A stretch of DNA of 64,000 bases from NCBI GenBank assembly GCA_016707205.1, contig JADJHZ010000024.1:62001-126000 (forward strand), in the 5' to 3' direction. The translations under genes were made by a program, and so were the position numbers. Positions 44,311 to 53,527 of this stretch are shown here, one piece after another (positions within the stretch are counted from its first letter, which is position 1; each line of letters starts with the position of its first letter). The notes below the pieces were generated by a model, which made no database searches, was not told where the DNA came from, and saw only the letters and a list, made by a program, of their open reading frames with translations. This DNA is from Haliscomenobacter sp. (lineage in GTDB: Bacteria > Bacteroidota > Bacteroidia > Chitinophagales > Saprospiraceae).

Positions 44311-46891
44311 ATGGGAACTACGCTGACTGCGAAGCAGCAACCAAAGAACGGGGTTAAAACCTATACCTATGAGGAAGCCCTGAAAGCAGCCACCGCTTAT
44401 TTCAAGGGGGATGATCTGGCAGCCAATGTCTGGGTCAATAAATATGCGCTCAAAGATTCGTTCGGCAACATTTATGAACGCTCTCCGGACGATATGCACC
44501 GCCGGATTGCCCGGGAGATTGCCCGGATTGAGGCTAAATACGAGAACCCGCTTTCCGAACAAGATGCCTATGAACTGTTGAAAGACTTCCGGTACATCAT
44601 TCCCCAGGGAAGCCCGATGGCTGGCATCGGCAATAACTACCAAGTCTCCTCCCTTTCCAATTGCTTTGTGATCGGCAACAACGCGGATTCCTACGGCGGA
44701 ATCATCCGCACCGACGAGGAGCAGGTCCAGTTGATGAAGCGCCGGGGCGGGGTTGGGCACGATCTATCGCATATCCGGCCCAAGGGCACCCCTGTTATGA
44801 ATTCTGCCCTAACCTCCACCGGGATTGTGCCGTTTATGGAGCGTTTTTCCAACTCTACCCGGGAAGTTGCCCAAGACGGGCGGCGCGGCGCCCTGATGCT
44901 GAGTATCTCGGTCAAGCATCCCGACGCCGAATCCTTTATCGACGCCAAGCTCGAACAAGGCAAAGTGACCGGCGCCAACGTCTCCGTGCGCATCGACGAT
45001 GCGTTTATGCGGGCAGCCGTAAACGGTCAGACGTACCGGCAACAGTTTCCGGTAGATTCGGAAGCTCCTCTGATCGTCAAAGACATCAACGCCTCCGACC
45101 TTTGGAGCAAGATCATTTACAACGCCTGGAAATCTGCCGAGCCCGGCGTCCTGTTCTGGGATACCATCATCCGGGAATCCGTGCCGGACTGTTACGCCGA
45201 TTTGGGGTACAAAACGATTTCCACCAACCCCTGCGGAGAAATCCCCTTGTGCCCGTACGACAGCTGCCGCCTTTTAGCCGTTAACCTGTATAGCTACGTC
45301 GACCATCCCTTCACCCCGCAGGCCAGATTCAACATCGAGAAGTTTAGCGTCCACGTCCGGCACGCTCAACGCATCATGGACGATATTATCGATATGGAGC
45401 TAGAGAAAATCGAACGCATCATCGAAAAAATTGCCGACGACCCCGAAGCCCATTCGATCAAAGCCGTCGAACTGGACCTGTGGAAAAAAGTGCGCAAAAC
45501 CTGTATCGAAGGCCGGCGCACTGGCGTGGGTATCACAGCGGAAGGCGATATGCTCGCCGCTTTAGGCGTGCAGTACGGCAGCGACGAAGCCATCGCCCAT
45601 GCTTCGGAAGTACACAAAACCCTGGCTATTAATGCCTACCGATCTTCTGTAGACCTCGCCCGCGAACGCGGCGCATTTCCTGTTTTCGACGCTGCCAGGG
45701 AAAAGAACAACCCCTTCATTAACCGCCTTAGGGAAGCCGATCCGGAATTATACAACGATATGGTGCTCCTACGGGCGCCGGAATATTGCCTTGCTGACCA
45801 TCGCCCCCACGGGTACGACCAGCCTGATGTCGCAAACGACTTCCGGGATCGAACCCGTGTTCATGATCAGCTACAAACGCCGCCGCAAAGTCAACCCCAA
45901 CGACAAGGACGCCCGAGTGAGCTTTGTCGATGAGGTTGGCGATCACTGGGAAGAGTACTACGTATTCCACCACAAATTCGTCGACTGGCTCCGGATCAAC
46001 CATTACGATGTTGGCGAAACGACGAAGCTTTCTTCCGAAGAGCTCCTGCCTATTATAGAAAAATCCCCTTATTTCAAAGGAACCGCCAATGATGTGGACT
46101 GGGTGCAGAAGGTAAAAATGCAAGGCGCGATCCAGAAATGGGTCGACCACTCCATCAGCGTAACCGTCAACGTACCCCAGGAAACGACGGTCGATATGGT
46201 CAAAAAGATCTACCAAACTGCCTGGGAAGTCGGTTGTAAAGGCTGCACCATTTATCGCGACGGTTCGCGGTCGGGCGTACTGATTGCTGACGATAAAGGC
46301 AAAAAGAAAGATAAAGCGAAGCAAAACGGGCACTTCCAGGAAACGGGCGCGCCAAAACGCCCCGAACGCCTGGAAGCCAAAATCGTTCGTTTCCTCAACG
46401 CGGACCAGCCCTGGATCGCCGTGTTGGGTATCTATCAGGGCAAGCCCTATGAGATTTTCACCGGCGCAGCTGTCGATATCTTCCGCCTTCCCGAATACGT
46501 GGAAAATGGCTGGGTCCTCAAAGGCAAGGACGAACACGGGAAAAACCGCTACGACTTCCAGTTCATGGACCGCGACGGATACCGGGTCACCATCGAAGGG
46601 CTGTCCCGCTCGTTCAACAAGGAATACTGGAACTACGCGAAATTGATCTCCGGCGTGCTGCGCCACGGCATGCCCCTCCAGCACGCGGTAGAGCTCGTCG
46701 ACGGGCTGAACGTCGAACAGGAATACATCAATACCTGGAAGAACGGCGTCGTCCGCGCCCTTAAACTCTTCGTGCCAGACGGGACCAAAGCCGTCAAATC
46801 GGCTTGCCCCGAATGCCACGACCCCGAAGGCCTCCTTTATAAGGAAGGATGCCTGATCTGCAAGAACTGCGGGTATTCCAAGTGTAGTTAG
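44311..46891 (+). CDS. nrdJ: Adenosylcobalamin-dependent ribonucleotide reductase (class II), one frameshift
   Basis: ATG at 44311 is preferred over the TTG at 44305. The first frame has SSLSNCFVIGNN and STNPCGEIPLCPY with the active-site cysteine pair region. The second frame has LLTIAPTGTTSLMSQTTSGIEP and ends in a Cys-rich tail (CPECHDPEGLLYKEGCLICKNCGYSKC) like those of NrdJ enzymes. The frame changes at the G3 run 45773-45775; dropping one G (or restoring two) leads into RRNIALLTIAPTG, the conserved motif. The joined protein is about 860 residues. It makes deoxynucleotides without oxygen using B12. It is the first gene to the right of the candidate origin. No B12 riboswitch was seen in the leader. 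Confidence 0.92.
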
Positions 46892-46978
46892 ACGGCGGGA
46901 CGTTACGGGGGACGGTTGACGGTTAGGACGGGGACGACGATTTTCCGTCTTCTAACGTCTAACATCTAACGCCTAACC
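46892..46978. repeat. TAACGTC/GACGTTA heptamer inverted array
   Basis: The left arm has GACGTTAC, GACGGTTGACGGTTAGGACG. The right arm has CGTCTTCTAACGTCTAACATCTAACGCCTAACC. They are complementary in a degenerate way and fill the 94-bp gap between the convergent nrdJ and EF-G-like genes, where a folded hairpin could stop both transcripts. Confidence 0.65.
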
Positions 46979-46985
46979 CATGCCA

Positions 46986-49109
46986 TCATTCTTCGTTTTC
47001 GGCCTGATGCGTATCGATCAGCTTCTGCTGAATATCAGGCGGAACGGAGTTGAATTCGGCAAATTCCTGGTGAAACTTGGCCTTTCCCTGCGACACGGAA
47101 CGCAGGGTGCTGGAATACAGGTAAAGTTCTGCCTGTGGCGCCTTAGCGATGATCTTTTGGTAGTGCCCGTCGGAGTCCATCCCCAGGATAATCGCCCTTC
47201 GGGTTTGCAGGTCGCCCATAATATCCCCCATAGCCTCATCCGGACAGAGGATATCCAGTTTGAGGATGGGTTCCATAATCTGGGGCGCCGCTTCCTTGAA
47301 GGCATTTTTGAAGGCCTGGGAGGAAGCGGTCATGAACGCGTTGTCGTTGGAATCCACGGGGTGCATTTTTCCGTCGAAGATACTCACCCGGATATCCTGG
47401 CAGTAGGAACCGGTGAGTGGGCCTTCCTCCATTTTCGCCAGAATCCCTTTTTTGATGGCGTTGGAGAATTTGGAGTCGATTGATCCCCCCACTACGCACC
47501 AGTAGTAGGCCAGTTTGCCGCCCCAGGGGAGGTCTTCCACGTCGCGGTGGCGGACCGTCAGCCCGGCAGGGTCTCCCATGCCCTCCGCATAAGGTTCGAT
47601 ACGCATATGCACCTCGGCGAATTGCCCGGCGCCTCCGGTTTGCTTCTTGTGCCGGTACTGCGTATTCGCTTCCCGGGTAATGGTTTCCCGGTAAACGATC
47701 CGGGGCTTGGCAAAATCCATAGATACGCCCTGCACCGTCTCGACGCGGTGCTTGATCATGTCCAGGTGAAGCTGTCCCTGGCCATGCATCAGGATCTGTT
47801 TGGCTGCGGCAGATTGCTCAACGATCACGGTGGGATCTTCTTCGCTGATCAGGTGGAGGGCTTTCATGAGTTTCTCCATATCCGCTTTATTCTGCTGTTC
47901 GATCGCCACGGTAACGCGCGATTCCGGAAATTCGATAGGAACCAGGACCCGGTCTGTTCCCTTCACGTTCAGGGTGTTGTTGGTGTGGGAGTTTTTCAAT
48001 TTCACCGTAACCCCCAGGTCCCCCGCCTGAAGTTCTTCGACCGAGATCCGGTCTTTGCCGTTGGCGATGAAAATCTGCCCGAAGCGCTCGGTCCCTCGGT
48101 TGCTGACATTGACCAGTTCGTCGCCCGCACGCAATACCCCGGAATACACTTTGAAATAGGAAACCAAGCCTACCCGGGGTTCAGAAATGGTTTTATAGAT
48201 AAACACCGTGGCTGCGGCGTCTTTTTTACAATCGAGCGTTCCCCCTCCCTGTAAGCGGGCAGGCCTGCGGTCTGCAGGAGTAGGGCATACGTCGTTGATA
48301 AAGCCCATAATCCGGCCGCTGCCCATGTTTTTGGCGGCGGAGCAGCAAAATACCGGAAAGATCTGGTGGTGCGTAATCCCGATCCGAAGCCCCTTCGCCA
48401 GTTCTTCTTCCGTCAACGTGCCTCTGTCGAAGTATTGCTCCATCAAACCTTCTTCATTCTCTGCGGCAGCTTCGACAATGGCGTTATGCATTTCCATGGC
48501 TCTGGGCATTTCGGACTCCGGAATGGAGCGCTTCTCCGGCTTCCCGCCATCGGAAGGGAACACATACATCACCATGCGCAAGACATCAATAATCGTATTG
48601 AAGTCTTTGCCCGAATTGTAAGGATATTGGAACGGAATCACATGACTGCCAAACCGCTGAACAGCCTGGCTCAGGGTATTTTCGAAATCGGCCTTCTCGT
48701 GGTCCATTTGGTTAATAACAAACATGGCCGGCGCCTGGAAGGCGTCCAGGTAATCCCAAATGAGTTCGGTCCCAACCTCTACCCCGCTTTTGGCGTTTAA
48801 CAAAATAACCCCAGTAGAGCCGACTTTCATCGAAGAGACCACCTCGCCCACAAAATCGTCCAAACCGGGAGTATCCAGAATATTGATCTTGGAATCTTTC
48901 CATTGGACATGCATCAGAGTGCTGAAAATCGATCCTCCGCGTTCCTTCTCCAGGTCTGAGTAATCAGACACGGTGTTTGCCTCTTCTACAGTACCCCGGC
49001 GGTTTATTTCCCCGCCTTCAAAAAGCATCGTCTCGGCGAATGTGGTCTTGCCCGAGCCTGAGTGCCCGAGCAGTACGACGTTTCTAATGTTTTTAGTGTC
49101 AAAGCTCAT
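46986..49109 (-). CDS. EF-G paralogue with degenerate GTPase motifs
   Basis: The 707-residue protein has the full five-domain EF-G layout, including RIVYRETITREANTQYRHKKQTGGAGQFAEV in domain IV and the domain V ending. The G domain is atypical: the P-loop is GHSGSGKTT instead of GHIDAGKTT, the switch I sequence is RGGSIFS instead of RGITI, the G3 motif is DTPGLDDF with Leu83 where the catalytic His normally stands (DTPGHVDF), and G4 is NQMD instead of NKxD. It should bind the ribosome but may hydrolyse GTP poorly. Bacteroides has a known EF-G paralogue (EF-G2) that works without GTPase activity; this gene may be its counterpart. The canonical fusA is not in the window. Confidence 0.85.
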   Translation of the reverse strand: MSFDTKNIRNVVLLGHSGSGKTTFAETMLFEGGEINRRGTVEEANTVSDYSDLEKERGGSIFSTLMHVQWKDSKINILDTPGLDDFVGEVVSSMKVGSTGVILLNAKSGVEVGTELIWDYLDAFQAPAMFVINQMDHEKADFENTLSQAVQRFGSHVIPFQYPYNSGKDFNTIIDVLRMVMYVFPSDGGKPEKRSIPESEMPRAMEMHNAIVEAAAENEEGLMEQYFDRGTLTEEELAKGLRIGITHHQIFPVFCCSAAKNMGSGRIMGFINDVCPTPADRRPARLQGGGTLDCKKDAAATVFIYKTISEPRVGLVSYFKVYSGVLRAGDELVNVSNRGTERFGQIFIANGKDRISVEELQAGDLGVTVKLKNSHTNNTLNVKGTDRVLVPIEFPESRVTVAIEQQNKADMEKLMKALHLISEEDPTVIVEQSAAAKQILMHGQGQLHLDMIKHRVETVQGVSMDFAKPRIVYRETITREANTQYRHKKQTGGAGQFAEVHMRIEPYAEGMGDPAGLTVRHRDVEDLPWGGKLAYYWCVVGGSIDSKFSNAIKKGILAKMEEGPLTGSYCQDIRVSIFDGKMHPVDSNDNAFMTASSQAFKNAFKEAAPQIMEPILKLDILCPDEAMGDIMGDLQTRRAIILGMDSDGHYQKIIAKAPQAELYLYSSTLRSVSQGKAKFHQEFAEFNSVPPDIQQKLIDTHQAENEE

Positions 49110-49310
49110 ATCTCAAACAATTTTGCGGTGAATGATCTCCTCACAGCCCGCCCATGTGCGATTCTGCGAGATATTATAGACAAAAGTGATTGAATTTACT
49201 ATTTTTCGGCTATTGTGCAAAAAAAATGGCGGGCTTAACATGCCAGGAATTTTTTCTCTTTTAAAAATCTGTTTTCTGTACGTATTCTCAGACTGTTGTA
49301 CTTATAAACA

Positions 49311-50186
49311 ATGACAATGATCAATTATTCCAACATTAATGGTCACCTCGTTGCGGCTGGCGAAGCCAGCCTGAAGGTCTCCGACCTGTCTGTCCTCCGG
49401 GGGTTTGCCATCTTTGACTTCTTCCTTTTCCGGAAGGGCCATCCCCTGTTTTTGAATGATTACCTCGACCGGTTTTACCGCTCCGCCCAATTGCTGCACA
49501 TGGAGGTGCCTTTCAGCAAAACCGACTTTGCCCGGCAAATCATCCAACTGATTGAGCGCAACGGGCAGGAAGAAGGGGGTATACGCCTCTTACTAACCGG
49601 AGGCTACTCCCCCGACGGCTACTCCCCTGCCGAGCCGAACGTGCTGATCCTTCAGTATCCTCTCCCCGCGAAGACCTGGCAAAGCTCCCAGGGAATCAAG
49701 CTGATGACCCATACCTTCCTGCGCGAAATCCCGGAGGTAAAAACCACCAACTATGTCACCGGGATCAGCCTGCTTCCCGAACTCAAGCGGTGCGGGTTCG
49801 ACGACTTGCTTTTCGTTGAGAACGGAGAGTGGATCAGGGAATCGGTGCGTTCCAATTTTTTCCTCGTTTTCGACGGCCAACGCGTAGTGACTCCGGGAAA
49901 CAAGGTGCTCCTGGGCGTCACCCGCAAGCAAATCCTTCATCTGGCGGGAAAACGGTACCCAGTTGAAGAGCGGGATGTGCATATTTCCGAATTAAAGGAA
50001 GCGCATGAAGCATTTTTCACCAGTACCATCAAGGGCGTCCTTCCGGTCGTGCAGATCGATGATCAGCTGATTGGGGATGGGAAACCCGGCCTGGTATCTG
50101 CTCAACTTTACCAAGACTTTATTTCGCATGTCGAAGCTTACCTCGAGGAGCAATCGCGGAAAGCCCGGCAATTAATGGAAGCCTAG
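49311..50186 (+). CDS. Class IV PLP aminotransferase
   Basis: The 291-residue protein has the fold-type IV layout (branched-chain aminotransferase, D-amino-acid aminotransferase or aminodeoxychorismate lyase). It shows NGHLVAAGEASLKVSDLSVLRGFAIFDFF with the family's RGxxxFE-like entrance, the PLP lysine in EVKTTNYVTGI, and WIRESVRSNFFLV and VLLGVTRKQIL around the phosphate-binding end. The substrate cannot be read from sequence. The following gene starts only 5 bp after its stop, so the two are almost certainly co-transcribed. Confidence 0.85.
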   Translation: MTMINYSNINGHLVAAGEASLKVSDLSVLRGFAIFDFFLFRKGHPLFLNDYLDRFYRSAQLLHMEVPFSKTDFARQIIQLIERNGQEEGGIRLLLTGGYSPDGYSPAEPNVLILQYPLPAKTWQSSQGIKLMTHTFLREIPEVKTTNYVTGISLLPELKRCGFDDLLFVENGEWIRESVRSNFFLVFDGQRVVTPGNKVLLGVTRKQILHLAGKRYPVEERDVHISELKEAHEAFFTSTIKGVLPVVQIDDQLIGDGKPGLVSAQLYQDFISHVEAYLEEQSRKARQLMEA

Positions 50187-50190
50187 TACT

Positions 50191-51468
50191 ATGCGTATGC
50201 GTACCTTCTTGTTTTTCACGCTCCTGGCGCCACTGTGGCCCATTTGCGCTCAAAGCCTCTACACGCTGAAGCCTTCCCGTGTTTTCGACGGGACCGAGAT
50301 GCATTCCAATTGGGTGGTTGTGGTGGAAAACAACCGCATCAAAAGCATAGGCCCCGCAGATCAGGCCCCATCCCCTGCTAAAGCAACGGTCATTGAAATG
50401 AAGGGGTTGACCCTTATCCCCGGCATGATCGAAGGCCATTCGCATCTCTTGCTCCATCCCTACAACGAGACGTCCTGGAACGACCAGGTGCTGATTGAAT
50501 CGGAGGCGGAGCGGGTTATCCGGGCGGCTGTGCATGCAAAGCAAACCCTGGAAGCCGGTTTCACTACCGTCCGCGATCTGGGTACCGAAGGCGCGGGGTA
50601 CGCTGATGTGGGCATCAAGGCGGCTATCGGGAAAGGGATCATCCCCGGACCGAGAATGCTGGTTGCAGGGCCGGCTATCGTCGCAACGGGAAGCTACGGA
50701 CCAAAAGGGTTTGCCCCCCATGTCGGGGTTCCGCAAGGCGCCGATCAGGCCGACGGCTGGGACGACCTGATCCGCACCGTGCGAACCCAGATCGGAAAAG
50801 GCGTAGACTTGGTAAAGGTATATGCCGACTACCGTTGGGGGCCAAACGGAGAAGCCCGGCCTACCTTTTCGGAAGAAGAAATCCGCCTTATTGTCGAAAC
50901 GGCCCGCAGCAGCGGCCGGGTAGTCGCCCATGCTTCCACCCCGGAAGGCATGCGCAGAGCCGTCCTCGCCGGCGTCGAAACCATTGAACACGGCGACGGA
51001 GGAACGCCGGAGGTGTTCGCCCTGATGGCGGAACGCGGCGTCGCCCTTTGCCCAACCATCGCTGCCGGAACCGCCATCTCCCAATACCGCGGGTGGAAAA
51101 AAGGAACCGAGCCCGAGCCCGAACGCATCAGGGAAAAAAGGGCGAGCTTTAAACAAGCCTTGGAAAAAGGCGTTCCCATCGTCGCCGGCGGGGATGTGGG
51201 CGTCTTCACCCATGGCAATAACGCCTGGGAACTCGAGCTCATGGTCGAATTCGGCATGCCTCCACGCGAAGTACTCAAAGCCGTAACTTCAGGTAATGCG
51301 ACCCTCTTTCACCTCGGCCATCAATTGGGCTTTATCCGCCCCGGATACCTCGCCGATCTCGTCGCCGTAGAAGGAAACCCGGAAACGGATATTGCGGCGT
51401 TGAAAAACGTCAGGTGGGTCATGAAAGATGGGAATATACACGGAGCACGAGGCGGAGCCCCGCGATAG
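50191..51468 (+). CDS. Exported amidohydrolase (imidazolonepropionase-like)
   Basis: The 425-residue protein has a signal peptide (FLFFTLLAPLWPICAQ) and the amidohydrolase motifs: LIPGMIEGHSHLLLHPYN with the first metal His pair, VDLVKVYADYRWG with the bridging Lys/acid region, VVAHASTPEGM and TIEHGDGG with further metal ligands, and IVAGGDVGVFTHG with the catalytic Asp. It is similar to periplasmic Xaa-Pro or imidazolone-type hydrolases of Bacteroidota. The substrate is unknown. It is coupled to the aminotransferase gene. The following gap is a large repeat hairpin. Confidence 0.85.
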   Translation: MRMRTFLFFTLLAPLWPICAQSLYTLKPSRVFDGTEMHSNWVVVVENNRIKSIGPADQAPSPAKATVIEMKGLTLIPGMIEGHSHLLLHPYNETSWNDQVLIESEAERVIRAAVHAKQTLEAGFTTVRDLGTEGAGYADVGIKAAIGKGIIPGPRMLVAGPAIVATGSYGPKGFAPHVGVPQGADQADGWDDLIRTVRTQIGKGVDLVKVYADYRWGPNGEARPTFSEEEIRLIVETARSSGRVVAHASTPEGMRRAVLAGVETIEHGDGGTPEVFALMAERGVALCPTIAAGTAISQYRGWKKGTEPEPERIREKRASFKQALEKGVPIVAGGDVGVFTHGNNAWELELMVEFGMPPREVLKAVTSGNATLFHLGHQLGFIRPGYLADLVAVEGNPETDIAALKNVRWVMKDGNIHGARGGAPR

Positions 51469-51629
51469 GGAGCAGAGGAATTAGGGAGCAGGGAGCAGGG
51501 ATTAGAGAGCAGGGACTACCAAACCAGCGCGAGGCTCGATTTTGTTCGCCGGAATCTTCAGATTCCTAGCGGAACTATTCGCCGGTCTCCCGACCGGCGT
51601 CCCCCTGCTCCCTGCTCCCTGCTCCCTAA
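51469..51629. repeat. GGGAGCA heptamer inverted array (facing arms)
   Basis: The left arm (51469-51521) has GGGAGCAGAGGAATTA, GGGAGCAGGGAGCAGGGATTA and GAGAGCAGGGA. The right arm (51601-51629) has four CCCTGCT words. Between them are CGCGAGGCTCG and a GCCGGTCTCCCGACCGGC hairpin. The whole gap between the amidohydrolase and nitrilase genes could fold into one long structure. Confidence 0.75.
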
Positions 51630-51643
51630 AAACAACCACATCC

Positions 51644-52552
51644 ATGAGTTTAATAAATGTAGCCCTCGTTCAGGCGGCGCCGGCCTTGTTTGATCTCGAA
51701 GGAAGTCTGGAAAAAGTAGCTGATTGGGCGGAGCAAGCCGCATCGGAAGGTGCTCAGCTTGTGTTGTTCCCGGAAGGTTTCCTCCCCGCGTATCCCAGAG
51801 GGCTGGGGTTTGGAAGCGTAGTTGGCAGCCGGACGCCCAAAGGGCGGGAGGATTGGTTGACGTACTTCCGGAATTCCGTTCGCGTGCCGGGACCGGCGAC
51901 AGAACGGCTTGGACGGATCGCCCGCGAAAACCAGCTCTATCTGGCCATTGGGGTGACCGAGATTGGAGAAAGCGGAGGAACGCTATATTGCACCTTGTTG
52001 TACTTCAACCCTGCCGGACAATTGATTCACCGGCACCGCAAATTAAAGCCGACGGCTGCCGAGCGGATTATTTGGGGAGAAGGGCAAGGCGACGACCTCG
52101 ATGTGCTGTCCACGCCTCTGGGGCGAATAGGAGGGCTAATCTGTTGGGAAAACTACATGCCCCTCGCCAGGATGGCCCTTTACGCCCAGGATATCCACCT
52201 CTACCTTGCCCCCACGGCAGACCATCGCGAAAGCTGGCAATCCACGATCCGGCATATAGCTTGTGAAGGGAGGTGCTTCGTCCTGAGCTGCAACCAATTT
52301 GTCCGTAAAGACATGTACCCCGAAACCTTCCAGGAGGAACTTCGGGATCAGCCGGAGATCCTGTCCAGAGGAGGCAGCGCGATTATCTCTCCCCTTGGGG
52401 GCGGACTGGCCGGTCCCCTTTGGGACAAAGAAGGCATGCTGGTTGCCGCTTTAGACCCGGAGGATATTATTCGGGCACGTCTGGATTTTGACGCATTCGG
52501 GCACTACCATCGGTCCGACGTGTTCTTTTTTGATTGGAGAAAGAAAAATTAG
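51644..52552 (+). CDS. Nitrilase
   Basis: The start at 51644 (MSLINVALVQ) is chosen because upstream codons in this frame come from the repeat array. The 302-residue enzyme has the catalytic triad Glu44 (LFPEGFLPAYPRG), Lys133 (HRKLKPTAAERIIWGEG) and Cys167 (GGLICWENYMPLAR). These motifs, especially ICWENYMPLAR, are those of true carbon-nitrogen nitrilases that turn nitriles into acids and ammonia, rather than amidases. It is cytoplasmic, with no signal peptide. Whether it shares a transcript with the two preceding genes is unclear because of the repeat structure. Confidence 0.88.
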   Translation: MSLINVALVQAAPALFDLEGSLEKVADWAEQAASEGAQLVLFPEGFLPAYPRGLGFGSVVGSRTPKGREDWLTYFRNSVRVPGPATERLGRIARENQLYLAIGVTEIGESGGTLYCTLLYFNPAGQLIHRHRKLKPTAAERIIWGEGQGDDLDVLSTPLGRIGGLICWENYMPLARMALYAQDIHLYLAPTADHRESWQSTIRHIACEGRCFVLSCNQFVRKDMYPETFQEELRDQPEILSRGGSAIISPLGGGLAGPLWDKEGMLVAALDPEDIIRARLDFDAFGHYHRSDVFFFDWRKKN

Positions 52553-52751
52553 AAACTAATTTTTGATAAAAAATGTATTTATACGAATGAGAAAGAAGAT
52601 CGCAAATACTTCCCGTTACCATTAGTCCAAAATTTGGAGGTTTTCGAGATAAAAAATTCGCAATCCACCGTATTTTGGGTATCATTGTCAAATTGGGAAA
52701 GATCCTCTGCCTTTCGTTTTAATTCAACTTAAATCACTGAATACCAACATC

Positions 52752-53507
52752 ATGGCTAGACGCAGTTTATTTCAATCCGGGAACCCCGTCATGCGGGAAT
52801 CGATCTATCGGACCGCTTCACAAGAAGTGTTGGATGCAGGCTTAACCTCCAGTACTACCGAGCGGATGACCGTTCGCGGAGCGATCATGAAATCGTTTAT
52901 TCTTGCAGGCATTCTGTTGTTCACCGCCGCTATTGGCTTTTCCATGCCAAGCCCTTTAATGGTTTGGGGCGGGGCGATTGGAGGGCTGGTGCTGGTGCTG
53001 GTGATGTCGTTCCGGCCCCACCTCTCCCCTACGCTTGCGCCAGTATACGCCGCTTTGGAAGGCCTTTTCCTGGGGGCTGTATCCTTTGTTTACGCGGCAC
53101 AGTTTGCTGGCATCGTATTCCAGGCGTTTTCGCTGACGATTGCCGCTTTGTTTGCTATGCTGTTCATTTACCAGTCGGGGATTATCAAGGTGACGGGCCG
53201 GTTCCGGACCATGCTCGTCATGGCTACCGGCGCTATCGCGCTGGTTTATATTCTCAGCCTGGTTCTCAACCTGTTTGGAATTACTATGCCTTACCTGCAT
53301 CAGGGCGGTGCGATTGGCATAGGGATCAGCGCAGTCATTCTGGCTATCGCCTGCCTCAACCTCCTGCTTGATTTTGACAATTTCAAAATGGGCGAGCAAT
53401 ACGGTGCCCCGGCTTATATGGAATGGTTTTCCGCTATGGGCCTGATGGTTACGCTCGTTTGGGTCTACCTTGAAATCCTTCGCCTGCTTTCCCGCTTGAG
53501 GGAGTAA
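52752..53507 (+). CDS. Bax inhibitor-1/YccA family membrane protein
   Basis: The 251-residue protein begins with a charged cytoplasmic stretch (to about residue 44) followed by seven hydrophobic helices. It has YAALEGLFLGAVSFVY and LDFDNFKMGEQYGAPAYMEWFSAMGLMVTLVWVYLEILRLL, the signatures of the YccA branch (DUF/Bax1-I). The YccA group is linked to FtsH protease control and membrane quality, and some members are calcium leak channels. The function here is not testable from sequence. The gene ends 20 bp before radA. Confidence 0.9.
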   Translation: MARRSLFQSGNPVMRESIYRTASQEVLDAGLTSSTTERMTVRGAIMKSFILAGILLFTAAIGFSMPSPLMVWGGAIGGLVLVLVMSFRPHLSPTLAPVYAALEGLFLGAVSFVYAAQFAGIVFQAFSLTIAALFAMLFIYQSGIIKVTGRFRTMLVMATGAIALVYILSLVLNLFGITMPYLHQGGAIGIGISAVILAIACLNLLLDFDNFKMGEQYGAPAYMEWFSAMGLMVTLVWVYLEILRLLSRLRE

Positions 53508-53527
53508 GCGTTTAAACTGGAAGCCTC

